A DNA stretch of 64,000 bases from Victivallaceae bacterium (GCA_016292515.1 JAEDIJ010000005.1:1-64000); one strand, 5' to 3'. Positions 1 to 9,433 are shown, counted from the first letter of the stretch. Numbers and translations are program-made. The notes: generated by a model not told the origin, from the sequence alone.

Positions 1-1038
1 CACGAGGAGAGCGCGGAAAACGTCGCGACCGTCGATGCGGAAGCCGTCGCCGGCATCGTTTCCAAGTTGACCGGCGTGCCGTTGCAGCAGATCTCCGGCG
101 AGGAAACGAAAAAACTTCTGGATATGGAAGCGCATCTGCGCGCGTCGGTCGTCGGGCAGGATGCGGCGATCTCCGCCATTTCGCGGGCGTTGCGCCGCAG
201 TCGCGCCGATCTGAAAAATCCCGACCGCCCGATCGGAAGTTTCATTTTCCTCGGACCGACCGGCGTCGGCAAGACTTTGCTCGCCAAGACGCTCGCCGAA
301 TTCATTTTCGGCGACCGCGACGCGCTGATCCAGATCGATATGTCGGAGTATATGGAGAAATTCAACGTTTCGCGTCTTGTCGGTTCGCCGCCGGGATACG
401 TCGGCTACGGCGAGGGGGGCGAGTTGACCGAAAGAGTCCGCCGCCGTCCTTACAGCGTCGTCCTCTTTGACGAGATCGAAAAGGCGCACCCCGACGTGAT
501 GCATATTTTGTTGCAGATATTGGAGGAGGGCCGCATCACCGACACGCTCGGCCGCAAGATCGATTTCCGCAACACGGTCATCATTATGACGAGCAACGTG
601 GGGGCGCGCGAGATCGCGACCGGCTCCGCGCTCGGTTTCGGATTGACGACCGCGCTCGATCAACAGCGCGCCGCCGACCGGCTGATGGCGATCGCCAAAA
701 AGAATTTCAAACCGGAATTTCTCAACCGCATCGATGAGATCGTCATTTTCAATCAGCTCGACCGCGCGATGCTCCGCGCGATCGTCCGCATCGAAGTGAA
801 AAAACTTGCCGAACGGCTGGAAAAACGTCATCTGACGCTCGAAGTGAGCGACGCCGCCTGCGATCTTCTCATCGGCGACCGCTACGAAACGGAATTCGGC
901 GCACGGCCGATCCGCCGCGCGATCGAGAGCCGCATCGAAGATCCGCTGTCGGAAAAACTCCTTGCGGGAGAACTTGTTACGGCAAAAAAGATTTTGGTTG
1001 ACGCCGCCGACGGCAAGTTGACGATCCAAAGCAAGTGA
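1..1038 (+). CDS. clpC: ClpC-type AAA+ unfoldase, C-terminal part (5' end outside window)
   Basis: The frame is open from base 1, so only the last 345 codons of a Clp/Hsp100 gene are present. The first residues match the linker before the second ATPase domain (VSKLTGVPL, compare VxxWTGIPV in ClpB/ClpC). The D2 domain follows: Walker A GPTGVGKT, Walker B VVLFDEIEKAHPDV, sensor 1 TSNVG, and a sensor 2 GARPIRRAIE in the C-terminal small domain. Such proteins unfold substrates for ClpP in the cytoplasm. ClpC rather than ClpB is inferred from the presence of mcsA and mcsB about 25 kb downstream; the M-domain that would decide this lies outside the window. The next gene begins 22 bases downstream. 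Confidence 0.88.
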   Translation, partial: HEESAENVATVDAEAVAGIVSKLTGVPLQQISGEETKKLLDMEAHLRASVVGQDAAISAISRALRRSRADLKNPDRPIGSFIFLGPTGVGKTLLAKTLAEFIFGDRDALIQIDMSEYMEKFNVSRLVGSPPGYVGYGEGGELTERVRRRPYSVVLFDEIEKAHPDVMHILLQILEEGRITDTLGRKIDFRNTVIIMTSNVGAREIATGSALGFGLTTALDQQRAADRLMAIAKKNFKPEFLNRIDEIVIFNQLDRAMLRAIVRIEVKKLAERLEKRHLTLEVSDAACDLLIGDRYETEFGARPIRRAIESRIEDPLSEKLLAGELVTAKKILVDAADGKLTIQSK

Positions 1039-1060
1039 AAAGACCTTTCCCGGTGAAAAA

Positions 1061-1438
1061 ATGAAAGAAAACGACTCCTGCATCTGCCCCTCGTGCAAGG
1101 AAAAAAGCATCGCGCGCAAATACCGCGCCAACGACGATTTTCTCGCGCCGGAATACCGTTTGCGCTGTGCGCTCTGCGGCGCCGATCTGGGAAAGATCGA
1201 CGCGCCGCAAAGCGCGGCGGAGGACTCCTCTGACGCCACGCGGAAACTTGCCGCGCTGTTAGGCGGCGAAAGCATCGAAAAAGTCGAGATCGACCCCGGC
1301 GAACATTTTCGCCACGGTTGCCGCAACTGCAAAAACTTCATCGCCCATCCTTTCAAGGCGATCTGCGCGCTGTCGGGCGAGGAGACCGACCCGATGGCGG
1401 ATTGTGAAAAATTTGTCTTCCGCGAGGAGAAAAAATGA
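1061..1438 (+). CDS. small double zinc-ribbon protein, function unknown
   Basis: A 125-residue protein with eight cysteines in pairs: C-x-C-x2-C near residue 7, C-x2-C near residue 37, then C-x2-C and two further single Cys in the last 40 residues. This looks like two zinc-binding modules joined by an acidic, alanine-rich linker. No signal peptide or membrane segment is visible. It starts just after clpC and its stop overlaps the next start (ATGA), so it is probably cotranscribed with the formyltransferase. I do not recognise the family. Zinc binding is inferred from cysteine spacing only. Confidence 0.7.
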   Translation: MKENDSCICPSCKEKSIARKYRANDDFLAPEYRLRCALCGADLGKIDAPQSAAEDSSDATRKLAALLGGESIEKVEIDPGEHFRHGCRNCKNFIAHPFKAICALSGEETDPMADCEKFVFREEKK

Positions 1439-2298
1439 CTCCGCTCTTTCCCTGTCACACCGCCGACGCTCCGGCGAAAACCGCCCTTTTTTTAAGCGGC
1501 GCGGGTTCCAACGCCGAAGCGATCTTGAAGTATGAAAAAAGCCACCGATGCGCTTTTCGGACGACGCTGATCGTCACCGACGCTCCCGATACCAGCCGCG
1601 CCGCCGAACTGGCGGAAACTTACGATTTGCCGCTTTTCGGACTTGATCTTAAAAAATTCTATCTTGAACACGGGGAAACTTCGATCAAACTCGACACTCC
1701 CCGCCGCCGCGAACTGCGCGACTTGTGGAGCAATGAAATTTACAACGTGATAAGTTACTGCAAGATCGAACTCGTTCTGCTTGCGGGATTTGTGCCGCTT
1801 ACCAATCTGGCGGAAAAGATCCCGTCGCTCAACGTCCACCCCGGCGATCTCACACTGGAAAACGCCGACGGCAGCCGGATGCTTGCGGGGCTTCACTTTT
1901 TGCCGGTCGAGCGCGCGATCCTCGCCGGACACGCCGCGCTCCGGAGCAGTGTCATCCTCGTGCAGGGATATCATTCGGCAAAGGACATCGACGCGGGTCC
2001 CGTGATCGGTATTTCAGGAAAATTGCCGCTCGACTTGGAGGGGCACTCCGTCGCCGAACTGCAACAAATTTTCGACGCGCGCCGCCCCGGGGAAAAAGCC
2101 GACGACTTGTTGCGCGCTCTTGCGCGGAAAAACGTCGAAAAACTCAAAACCACAGGCGATCACATCGTTTTTCCCGCCGCGACAGACGATTTCGCCCGCG
2201 GTGCCTATGCCGTTGAGGATAAACAACTTTGGTACGACGGAGAAAAAGTTTCCGTCGTCGAATACCGGAATGACGGCATCGCGATCCACCGCAGTTAA
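1435..2298 (+). CDS. formyltransferase-family protein (PurN-like)
   Basis: A 287-residue protein with the formyltransferase fold signature: an N-terminal SGAGSNAEAI loop equivalent to the phosphate-binding SGxGSN of PurN, the catalytic N-H-P cluster in SLNVHPGDL near residue 136, and the catalytic Asp in DIDAGPVIG near residue 183. PurN transfers a formyl group from 10-formyl-THF to GAR. This protein is longer than typical PurN (about 200 residues), with an extra C-terminal 70 residues, and the HPS motif is HPG. It could be GAR transformylase or another folate-dependent formyltransferase acting on a sugar or nucleotide. It overlaps the genes on both sides by a few bases, implying one operon. 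Confidence 0.75.
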   Translation: MTPLFPCHTADAPAKTALFLSGAGSNAEAILKYEKSHRCAFRTTLIVTDAPDTSRAAELAETYDLPLFGLDLKKFYLEHGETSIKLDTPRRRELRDLWSNEIYNVISYCKIELVLLAGFVPLTNLAEKIPSLNVHPGDLTLENADGSRMLAGLHFLPVERAILAGHAALRSSVILVQGYHSAKDIDAGPVIGISGKLPLDLEGHSVAELQQIFDARRPGEKADDLLRALARKNVEKLKTTGDHIVFPAATDDFARGAYAVEDKQLWYDGEKVSVVEYRNDGIAIHRS

Positions 2299-4336
2299 AA
2301 CCGCTCCGCGCGGGATTTTTGCCTTTTCGCTTCTTTTTGGGGCGATCTGCGGCATCGCCGCCGTCCGCGGTCATCTTGCGGAATCACTGCTCTTTTTCGG
2401 CGTGCTTGGCGGTATCATAACGTATTGTTATCCAAAGCGTTTCATTTTGCTTTCCCTCGGCGCTTTCGCGCTCGGCGCCGCCTCTGCAAAAATTCAGCTT
2501 CTTTGCGAAAAACCGCTTCTTCCGGCGTATGAAAAGGTCACCGTGCGTCTCGTGGATGCCAATCTGACGCAGGCGCAGGGGGTGGATGCTCCGACTTTCA
2601 TCCGCGGGACTCTTTTTCGCGGCGATGAGGAAATTCCCGTCGCCGTTCGTTTGCCGCGCGGCAGTCGCGCACCTTGTTACGGCACGGTTTTGCAGGGCTT
2701 CGCCAACATCTCGCCGCCGCCTGAAAAAGGTTCCTTTGGGGCATACTGCGCGGCGCGCCGTTTCCGCGGCATCGTGACGTTCCGTACCTTCCGCGAAATA
2801 GGGTACGATCCCGGCGCGTGGGGCAAATTGCTCGCGTACCGCGATCTTCTGCTCGGGCAAGTTACGGCGTCGATATCTTCCGATGAAGCGCGCGCGATCG
2901 CCGCCGCGCTCCTCTTTGGCGTACGGGGCGGTATCCGTGGCGAATTGCGGCAGAAATTCCTCGATGCGGGGACGATCCATCTCTTTTCCGTTTCGGGGAT
3001 GCACGTCGCCGTCGTCGCGGCGATCCTGCTTTTTCTTTTGCGTTTCGCGCCGTTGAAAATGCGTTATTTTAGCGTGATTTTGCTCCTCGGCGTCTACACG
3101 CTGGCGACGGGGGCAAATCCGCCCGCCGTGCGCGCCTTTTGTCTTATCGGGATGTGGGCTTTCTGCCGCGGTTTCCTGCGCGAGATCCCCTCCGTGGAAG
3201 TGCTCGGCATCGTCGGCGCGGCAATGCTTGCGGTCAACCCCGCATTGGTCGGCGACGTCGGGGCGCAGTACTCTTTTTTTATCACCGCGCTTTTGATCGG
3301 GCTGGGCGAATTTCGCCGCCGCGAGATCGTCCCTGCCGAAAAATTGCTGATGACGGGAAAAGAGCAAAAGCGTTTTCAGCGGCGGATGCGTTGGCGCGGC
3401 ATTTTCCCCGCGACATTGATTTTTTGCACGGTCGCCTTTGCGGGAAGCATTGCCATCACGCTTTTTGCCGGAAATGATCTTCGCGTCGGGAGCATCGTCG
3501 CCAATCTGGTTTTTTCCGTCGGTGCCGTCCCGCTTTTTGTCGCGGGGCTCGTCGCCGCTGCGATCCCGGGATGCGCGGCATTTTTCGGAAACCTGCTCCT
3601 CGCGGCGATGCACTGGTGCGAAGCGTGCGGAAAAATTTTTCCGCATCTGGATTACGGCGTCCCGCCGGCGTGGCAGGCGGCACTTTATATGCTGATGCTG
3701 CTTGCGATGTTTTTTGCCGCGCGCAAGGAAATCAGGATCGCCGCTTTTGCAACGGCGGCGATCCTGCTCGGCGTATGGCTCTGGCGCGCCGAATCGACGC
3801 CGGACAAGATCGCCTTTTTTCAGAGTGACAGTCAAACTCCCGGGTGCATCGTCATCGTCGAAACAAGTTGCCGCCGTGCGATTTGCGTCAATTTGCCGGA
3901 CTTTCGCGGACAGGCGGAACTGGAAAAATTTCTGCATCAATGCGGCGTGACGAAAATCGAAAAACTCTTTTTGACCGAAAACCGCCGCCGTGCCTGCGGA
4001 TGTCTCAAATCTCTGCCCAAAACTTTTCGCCCCGGCAGGTTGATTTCCGTCGCCGGCGATGTTTCCAACACATTCCGCGATTTTTTGGAAACCGACGTGC
4101 GGTACAATGATCTGGAAACGTTGCGCGAGGGAGAAAACGGCGGATTTCTGATCGGGAAAGAGGATTTTTCGCTTGATTATTTCTGTGCGCGTGATAATGT
4201 AAGAGTGGAACTTGTTTTGCTGTCCGGCGATACGGGACGCCGCGTTTCGTGCCGCGTCGACGGTAAAACACTCTTTGAGGTCGAGAAAAAATGGGCGAAA
4301 AATCCGAAAATATGGAGTTTCGATGTCCGCCGTTGA
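2270..4336 (+). CDS. comEC: ComEC/Rec2-family DNA uptake channel with degenerate C-terminal domain
   Basis: A polytopic membrane protein of 688 residues. After an N-terminal pair of helices and a soluble OB-like stretch comes the competence domain, with the family hallmark LFSVSGMHV near residue 240 (usual HLLAISGLHV) and many hydrophobic helices to about residue 500. In transformation, ComEC passes single-stranded DNA across the inner membrane. The C-terminal 170 residues sit where the metallo-beta-lactamase-like nuclease domain normally is, but no HxHxDH motif can be found; the matching place reads KLFLTENRRR. The start at 2270 avoids a longer overlap with the upstream gene; an upstream start at 2120 is possible. 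The 3' end overlaps the next start. Confidence 0.85.
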   Translation: MTASRSTAVKTAPRGIFAFSLLFGAICGIAAVRGHLAESLLFFGVLGGIITYCYPKRFILLSLGAFALGAASAKIQLLCEKPLLPAYEKVTVRLVDANLTQAQGVDAPTFIRGTLFRGDEEIPVAVRLPRGSRAPCYGTVLQGFANISPPPEKGSFGAYCAARRFRGIVTFRTFREIGYDPGAWGKLLAYRDLLLGQVTASISSDEARAIAAALLFGVRGGIRGELRQKFLDAGTIHLFSVSGMHVAVVAAILLFLLRFAPLKMRYFSVILLLGVYTLATGANPPAVRAFCLIGMWAFCRGFLREIPSVEVLGIVGAAMLAVNPALVGDVGAQYSFFITALLIGLGEFRRREIVPAEKLLMTGKEQKRFQRRMRWRGIFPATLIFCTVAFAGSIAITLFAGNDLRVGSIVANLVFSVGAVPLFVAGLVAAAIPGCAAFFGNLLLAAMHWCEACGKIFPHLDYGVPPAWQAALYMLMLLAMFFAARKEIRIAAFATAAILLGVWLWRAESTPDKIAFFQSDSQTPGCIVIVETSCRRAICVNLPDFRGQAELEKFLHQCGVTKIEKLFLTENRRRACGCLKSLPKTFRPGRLISVAGDVSNTFRDFLETDVRYNDLETLREGENGGFLIGKEDFSLDYFCARDNVRVELVLLSGDTGRRVSCRVDGKTLFEVEKKWAKNPKIWSFDVRR

Positions 4337-5507
4337 AGAAGAAAAATTGAAGATCTGTCACGTGATCACCCGGATGATCGTCGGCGGCGCGCAGGAAAAT
4401 ACCTTTTTGAGCGTCGCCGGTCAACGCGAAATGGGACACGACGTCATTCTGGCGACGGGACCTGCCGAGGGGCGCGAGGGGGATCTGCTCGACGCATGGC
4501 GCGAAACGCCGATCCCGGTCATAAAGATCCCGACGCTCTGCCGGGAAGTTTCTCCGTGGCGCGATTTTCTTTCTTTCTGGCGGCTCTACCGCTATTTCCG
4601 CCGGGAAAAATTCGACGTCGTCCACACGCACAGTGCCAAAGCCGGTATCGTCGGTCGTCTTGCCGCTTTTTGCGCCAAAGTCCCCGTTGTCGTCCACACC
4701 AATCACGGTCAGCCGTGGTCGCCGCGCGACTCCGTCCGGCGCAAAAAATTTTACGTCGCTCTGGAAAAAGTTGCCGCCAAAATTTCGCACCGCATTTACG
4801 CCGTTGCGCAGGCGATGGTCGATGAATGCGTCGCACTCGGCATCGCGCCGCGGGAAAAATTCCGCGTCGTTTACAGCGGCATGGCGATCGAAAAATTCCT
4901 CAACGCCCGGCGCGCCGTGGCGTTGCGCGAAACGCTCGGCATCCCGGAAAAAGCGCGCGTCATCGTTACTTTGGCGCGGCTTTCGCCGCTCAAAGGATAT
5001 GAATTTGTCCCCGACGCCTTTATCGAAGCGGCGAAAAAATTTCCCGATCTGCACTTATTGATTTTGGGCGACGGCGCGATGCGCGAGGAAGTCGCGGCAA
5101 AGATCGCCGCCGCGGATTTGACGGAGCGTGTTCACTTCGCCGGATTGATCGCGCCGCAAGAAGTGCCGGAATACCTCGCGCAGGGGGATCTCCTCTGGCA
5201 TCTCTCATTGCGCGAGGGATTGCCGCGAAGCGCGGTACAGGCACTCGGTGTCGGGATCCCCGTCATCGGTTTCGCGCTCGACGGAACGCCGGAAGTCGTT
5301 CTCAACGGCAAAACCGGTTTCTGCGTCGCGTCCGGATCGGTGGCGGAAGTCGTCGCGGCGACGGAAAAACTTTTGCGTGATCCGGCTCTGATGGAAGAAA
5401 TGGGGAAAAACGGCAGAAAACTTGTCGCGGCGCGTTTCGACTGGCGTCAAATGGCGCAAATTCTTGCTGACGATTATGAAAAATTACGCTTGCACAAAAA
5501 GCATTGA
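4323..5507 (+). CDS. GT4-family glycosyltransferase
   Basis: 394 residues with the GT-B fold of family GT4. The N-terminal domain opens with ICHVITRMIVGGAQ, the common nucleotide-sugar enzyme start, and VVHTHSAKAG follows. The C-terminal domain has VTLARLSPLKGYE, LLILGDGAMREE and the E-x7-E type region LREGLPRSAVQALGVGIPV followed by GTPEVV. Such enzymes move a sugar from a nucleotide donor to a lipid or polysaccharide acceptor on the cytoplasmic face of the inner membrane; the acceptor cannot be told from sequence. The start at ATG 4323 overlaps the comEC stop. The last codons contain the -35 box of the tRNA-Val promoter. Confidence 0.88.
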   Translation: MSAVEEEKLKICHVITRMIVGGAQENTFLSVAGQREMGHDVILATGPAEGREGDLLDAWRETPIPVIKIPTLCREVSPWRDFLSFWRLYRYFRREKFDVVHTHSAKAGIVGRLAAFCAKVPVVVHTNHGQPWSPRDSVRRKKFYVALEKVAAKISHRIYAVAQAMVDECVALGIAPREKFRVVYSGMAIEKFLNARRAVALRETLGIPEKARVIVTLARLSPLKGYEFVPDAFIEAAKKFPDLHLLILGDGAMREEVAAKIAAADLTERVHFAGLIAPQEVPEYLAQGDLLWHLSLREGLPRSAVQALGVGIPVIGFALDGTPEVVLNGKTGFCVASGSVAEVVAATEKLLRDPALMEEMGKNGRKLVAARFDWRQMAQILADDYEKLRLHKKH

Positions 5508-5518
5508 GCGTTTATATT
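5490..5518 (+). promoter_or_regulatory. promoter of tRNA-Val
   Basis: TTGCAC (5490-5495), a 17-base spacer, TATATT (5513-5518), 14 bases before the tRNA. The -35 lies within the 3' end of the glycosyltransferase gene. It fits the promoter pattern seen many times in this window. Confidence 0.7.
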
Positions 5519-5532
5519 AAGAGACCTCAACC

Positions 5533-5675
<143 letters not shown>

Positions 5676-5978
5676 AAGGATGTCCTCCATAGCGCGAAGC
5701 GCGACGGAGGACCATACGCTCTGAAAATTCGCATCAGCAAGCCGCAAAAAGTCATTGCGTTAGGCAAGGACTTCGAAGGCTGTCCCGCCGTAGCCTTGGC
5801 GGAGGCGGACGCGTACAGATCGCGGATACATCGCCGACCGCGCCCAAAAATCATTCCTTTCAGTACGGTAAATTCGTGGTACAGTTTCATATTCCCCGCC
5901 CTCTGAACTAAAAAACGCTGATTTTAAGCAATGCTCTTAGTTGTTGCCCAAAAAAAACGATTTTTTGAGCAATTAAGG
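5676..5978. other. gene-free stretch with REP-like hairpins
   Basis: No convincing gene. Just after the repeat is a hairpin GTCCTCC...GGAGGAC with an inner GCGCGAAGCGCG. The minus strand has an open frame of 97 codons to 5890, but its 3' part is the antisense of the tRNA and hairpins, so I do not call it. At 5945-5975 and 5984-6014 there are two imperfect copies of an element of the form TTGC-C-A(n)-CG...TTGAGCA, the second lying across the fic promoter. Confidence 0.5.
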
Positions 5979-6007
5979 TTGACGTTGCGCAAAAAACGCG
6001 CTATATT
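5979..6007 (+). promoter_or_regulatory. promoter of the Fic gene
   Basis: TTGACG (5979-5984), 17-base spacer, TATATT (6002-6007). A repeated element TTGC(G/C)CAAAAAA...TTGAGCA covers the spacer and -10, with another copy about 40 bases upstream, so an operator is plausible. Confidence 0.7.
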
Positions 6008-6057
6008 GAGCATTGGGTTTGAATACAACAATCATTTTTTATTGAAATGTGCTGAAA

Positions 6058-7185
6058 ATGGAAAAAAAAACATTGGCTTTTCTTCCTCCATCGGTGGAAC
6101 TTGAGACAAAAAAAGTTTTGAAACGTCTAAATGATGCCAATCGGGAATTGGCGTTGCTGAACGGATTTTCCAGAACGATCCCCAATCAGTATGTTTTAAT
6201 TCGAGCATTGAGTTTACAAGAAGCAAAAGACAGTTCGGAAATCGAAAGCATCATTACAACAACGGATGAACTGTACCAGGCAGAACTTTTTGATCGGGAA
6301 ACGATTTCGCCCCAAGCAAAGGAAGTCCGCAATTACGCGGAGGCTCTTTTGCAAGGGTACGAGCAAATAAGCAAGGGCGAACTGCTCTCGATCAATAATA
6401 TCTGTGCCATTCAGCGCGTATTGGAAAAAAATGATGCGGGGATTCGCAGGCAATCCGGCACGACCTTGAAAAATGCGGCGACGGGAGAAATCGTTTATAC
6501 TCCCCCGCAAGATTATGATACGATTATTTCCCTGTTGGGCAATTTGGAACAAGTTATCAACGCGGATGATTTTTGGCCGGACATTGATCCTCTGATAAAA
6601 ATGGCCGTCATCCACTACCAGTTTGAAAGCATTCATCCTTTTTTTGACGGGAACGGCAGAACGGGGAGGATTATTAATGTTTTGTACTTGGTTCTGAAAA
6701 AATTACTGGATGCCCCGATCCTTTATCTGAGCCGCTATATTATCAGCTATAAGGGAACTTATTACAGATGTTTGCAGGAAGTCCGTACACAGAACAAGTG
6801 GGAAAACTTTGTCCTTTTTATGCTGGATGCGGTTGTGGAAACTTCTCAAATGACGGCTGAAACGATAAAAAAGATAGATGAATCTATGCTGAAAACGAAA
6901 AGAATGCTTCGGGAAAAATTCAAGTTTTACAGCAGAGATCTTGTTGATGCGCTTTATTTGTTTCCATATACCCGGATTCAACACCTGCAACGAATTCTGC
7001 ATATAAGCCGTAATACCGCGACATCCTATTTGAATAAAATGGCGGAATATGGGATATTGGCAAAAATGACCAGGGGAAAGAATGTGTATTTCGTCAACAA
7101 GGAGTTGTTTTTGATTTTATCCACAATTCCTAACAAAAGTGACAACGAAACGATGGAGATCGTAACTGATAACGGGGCCCGGTAA
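6058..7185 (+). CDS. Fic-domain protein (AMPylator family) with C-terminal winged helix
   Basis: 375 residues. The active-site loop HPFFDGNGRTGR near residue 197 matches HxFx(D/E)GNGRxxR, with the catalytic His present. An N-terminal SSEIES near residue 59 resembles the inhibitory (S/T)xxxE(G/N) helix of class II Fic proteins. The C-terminal 90 residues look like a winged helix (ISRNTATSYLNKMAEYGIL). Family members transfer AMP or another nucleotide to target proteins; the target is unknown. An alternative GTG start lies at 6049. The gene is much richer in A+T than the core genes and is the first gene inside the tRNA-flanked island, so acquisition by transfer is likely. No antitoxin-like partner is visible next to it. 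Confidence 0.88.
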   Translation: MEKKTLAFLPPSVELETKKVLKRLNDANRELALLNGFSRTIPNQYVLIRALSLQEAKDSSEIESIITTTDELYQAELFDRETISPQAKEVRNYAEALLQGYEQISKGELLSINNICAIQRVLEKNDAGIRRQSGTTLKNAATGEIVYTPPQDYDTIISLLGNLEQVINADDFWPDIDPLIKMAVIHYQFESIHPFFDGNGRTGRIINVLYLVLKKLLDAPILYLSRYIISYKGTYYRCLQEVRTQNKWENFVLFMLDAVVETSQMTAETIKKIDESMLKTKRMLREKFKFYSRDLVDALYLFPYTRIQHLQRILHISRNTATSYLNKMAEYGILAKMTRGKNVYFVNKELFLILSTIPNKSDNETMEIVTDNGAR

Positions 7186-7431
7186 AGCTGATTGAAACTC
7201 CAAGTTCAGAGAAAAGAAAAACGACTGTAAAAGCGTTTTTCTATCTTGACCGCGTGTAGGTACACGCGATTTGAGAAAAGTTGTAAGTCGTTGAGAATCA
7301 ACACTTGTTTTGAAAAAGGCAACGAAAAAAGCCCCGAATTTCGTTCAAGTGGTAGGCGGTTGAATAAAGTCAGGGGAAATTCTATGTTTGCCAAACGGAA
7401 TAATGTCGAAATCCCTTGCTTTTTGCGATTT

Positions 7432-7448
7432 TATAACAATATGTTATA
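7432..7448 (+). promoter_or_regulatory. perfect palindrome in the leader of the beta-helix gene
   Basis: TATAACA-ATA-TGTTATA, a perfect 7+7 inverted repeat in the 348-base gap between fic and the GTG at 7534. It could be an operator and contains a TATAAC-like -10. A second short hairpin, GATGCAAAAAATTTGCAT in reverse sense, lies near 7463-7481. The rest of 7186-7533 shows no gene. Confidence 0.4.
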
Positions 7449-7533
7449 ACGAGGGCGAAGAAATGCAAATTTTTTGCATCTTCGACGGGGTGGTTCAAAT
7501 AAGGCAAATTTTATACATACAAGGGAGTTTTTT

Positions 7534-7773
7534 GTGGCCAAATTCATCAGCGAAATCGGTAGCGGCGGTCAGCCGATCGATGCGACCGTGATCATCAAAG
7601 GAGCAACTTTTTCCGGCAATACGGCGGCGCAGGGCGGTGCGATCGCGAGTGAAAACGGTAAGTTGACGATTTCAGGCAGTACCTTTACCGCAAATTTTGC
7701 GGAAGCCGGCGGCGCGATCTATACGACGGGCGGAACTGTGGAAGTTTTGCATTGCCAGTCAATGCATCAATAA
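7534..7773 (+). pseudogene. N-terminal fragment of a beta-helix (Pmp/autotransporter-like) surface protein
   Basis: 79 codons from a GTG with a good ribosome site (AAGGGAG, 7521-7527). The peptide starts AKFISEIGSGG and then shows the alternating pattern of right-handed beta-helix and polymorphic-membrane-protein repeats: ATFSGNTAAQGGAI and STFTANFAEAGGAI (FxxN and GGAI motifs). After GGTVEV the pattern stops, and a short unrelated tail ends at 7773. The GC-rich codon use matches the core genome, unlike the AT-rich DNA on both sides. I read it as the 5' stump of a large secreted protein whose 3' end may be the fragment at 15724-16588. Confidence 0.6.
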
Positions 7774-7891
7774 TCAACTATTATTTAGGGATAAGTTCAT
7801 AACCACCACACCATAATAGACCCTTCGGAAAATTCTCCAAAATGGTTCTGATTTTCGCTTTGAACGGAAAGCCGACTTCTGAATAGAGAAT

Positions 7892-7919
7892 AAAAAAGCG
7901 GCAAGATTTCTCCTGCCGC
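7892..7919 (-). terminator. terminator of the secretin operon
   Basis: On the minus strand GCGGCAGGA-GAAA-TCTTGCCGC followed by TTTTTTA, 27 bases after the stop of the second secretin gene. Confidence 0.8.
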
Positions 7920-7945
7920 CCGACTGCAGTAGATGATTTATTAAT

Positions 7946-9433
7946 TCAGTTGCGTTTATCATCAATCAGATATTGACGGTAACCATAAGTGTTGGAGTTT
8001 CCAGCCTGAATCAAATCATCTTCAATATTTTTGATAACATCAGCTTTATTGTCAGCATCATTTGCAGGAAGGACTTCTGCCACAACCAGCAGTTGGGAAC
8101 GTTTGGTTGCTTCTGTTTCCGTGGAGAATGCCCAGCCGAGCAACGGAATATCTTTCAGAATGGGGATTCCTCCGGAAACTTGCATGACACTTCGTTTTTC
8201 AATACCGCCGATAACCAATTTGGTCCCGCTGTTGGAAATCATAAATTCCGTATTGATCTCTGCCCCCTGTTGAATCTGCGGAGAGCCATCAGAGGTATAG
8301 CCTATCAATGATGAATTGTTGATTTTCACTTTGAGCGTGGTTGCCTGAGTATTGATGGACGGAGTCATTTTAACTGAAAAACCGAATCGGTCAGTAGCTT
8401 CCAAATTAACAGTATTCCCTTTCTTGACTGGTGCATCCGGTTCTGTAATGGGTGATGATTTGGCAACAAAACACTGGGTGAATTTTTCTATTTTGCCTTC
8501 TGCATTATTGCCGATGGTAATTTCTGAAGTATGCAGTATCTTGGCTTTCCTTTTGCTTGTCAGAAAATCAATATATTTAGTGTTCCATTTGGGGTTGAAC
8601 TGAAAATAAGTGGTTTTGTTCCATTTTGCTCCTTGTGCAAGATAAAGTCCGTTATAATTTTGAGAAAATCTGCCTCCGGTACCGAAAAGATCAATTCCGT
8701 CATTGTTTTTCCATGACTGAAAATCCAACCCCAGTTTGGTATCGTTTTCTGCATAGAGTTCATAAACGGTAACCTTGGCACGAATACTCGGTTCGATCCT
8801 GTCGTATTTGCCGATAACATCCATAATATTCTGCTTTGAGAATGGAGCTGTATTGAAGAAAATCAGATTAAGGTCCGGATCTTCCATCAGCACATCATTG
8901 CCGCCGACATTGTTCATTGCTTCATTGCGATTGTACACACCAACATTTTTTACCATTTCCATCAAATCTTCTGAAGAACGGAATTTGGGAGAATACACAT
9001 AAGTCAGACGCCCGGATCCGGATACCAGTTTCGGCTTATCCAACTCCCGCACAATGGAATCAAAGCCTTGCGCTCCCGGTGAGTCATCAAAGCGGTAGTC
9101 TTCGGCGGAAATCAGCAGTAACGCACTGCCATCGGCGTATTTAACAGCGTCCACATTGGTGTTGTTTTCGTCAACCCTACGGGTTTGGGCAATCGAACGG
9201 ATGTAAGAGCGCAATTCATACGGATCGGTATGTTTGATTTCGTATGCCTTGGTGATAACATCGGGGTCGGCATTATCACGGACAAAGTGAACAACCCGGG
9301 TGTCATCTTTGACTGCAACATTAAGGCGGGCATCGATCCGGCTGTTGGCATATGGGGCAGAAGCTTCGCCAGCAAATGCAGTAACACTGCTTAACAGAGC
9401 CGCCGCCAGAAGATATTTTGAACAGTATTTCAT
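7946..9433 (-). CDS. secretin-family outer-membrane protein B
   Basis: 495 residues with a clear signal peptide (LLAAALLSSVTAFA-GEA). An N-domain reads AYEIKHTDPYELRSYIRSIA and ends IVRELDKPKL, as in secretin N0/N1 modules. The C-terminal secretin core ends with VIGGIEKRSV, VSGGIPILKDIPLLGWAFST and SQLLVVAEVLP, the family's usual (V/L)xGGL, VPxLxDIPxLGxLF and LxxxxTPxxV signatures. Secretins form multimeric gated channels in the outer membrane for type II/III/IV systems. No other secretion gene is nearby. It is 24 bases after its paralogue, so the two are probably cotranscribed. The substrate is unknown. AT-rich composition matches the neighbouring feo genes. Confidence 0.8.
   Translation of the reverse strand: MKYCSKYLLAAALLSSVTAFAGEASAPYANSRIDARLNVAVKDDTRVVHFVRDNADPDVITKAYEIKHTDPYELRSYIRSIAQTRRVDENNTNVDAVKYADGSALLLISAEDYRFDDSPGAQGFDSIVRELDKPKLVSGSGRLTYVYSPKFRSSEDLMEMVKNVGVYNRNEAMNNVGGNDVLMEDPDLNLIFFNTAPFSKQNIMDVIGKYDRIEPSIRAKVTVYELYAENDTKLGLDFQSWKNNDGIDLFGTGGRFSQNYNGLYLAQGAKWNKTTYFQFNPKWNTKYIDFLTSKRKAKILHTSEITIGNNAEGKIEKFTQCFVAKSSPITEPDAPVKKGNTVNLEATDRFGFSVKMTPSINTQATTLKVKINNSSLIGYTSDGSPQIQQGAEINTEFMISNSGTKLVIGGIEKRSVMQVSGGIPILKDIPLLGWAFSTETEATKRSQLLVVAEVLPANDADNKADVIKNIEDDLIQAGNSNTYGYRQYLIDDKRN

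Noticed and set aside
7774..7965. 63-codon minus-strand frame downstream of secretin B
   Set aside because: It overlaps the terminator and has no ribosome site or recognisable motif; a transposase remnant was considered but not supported.
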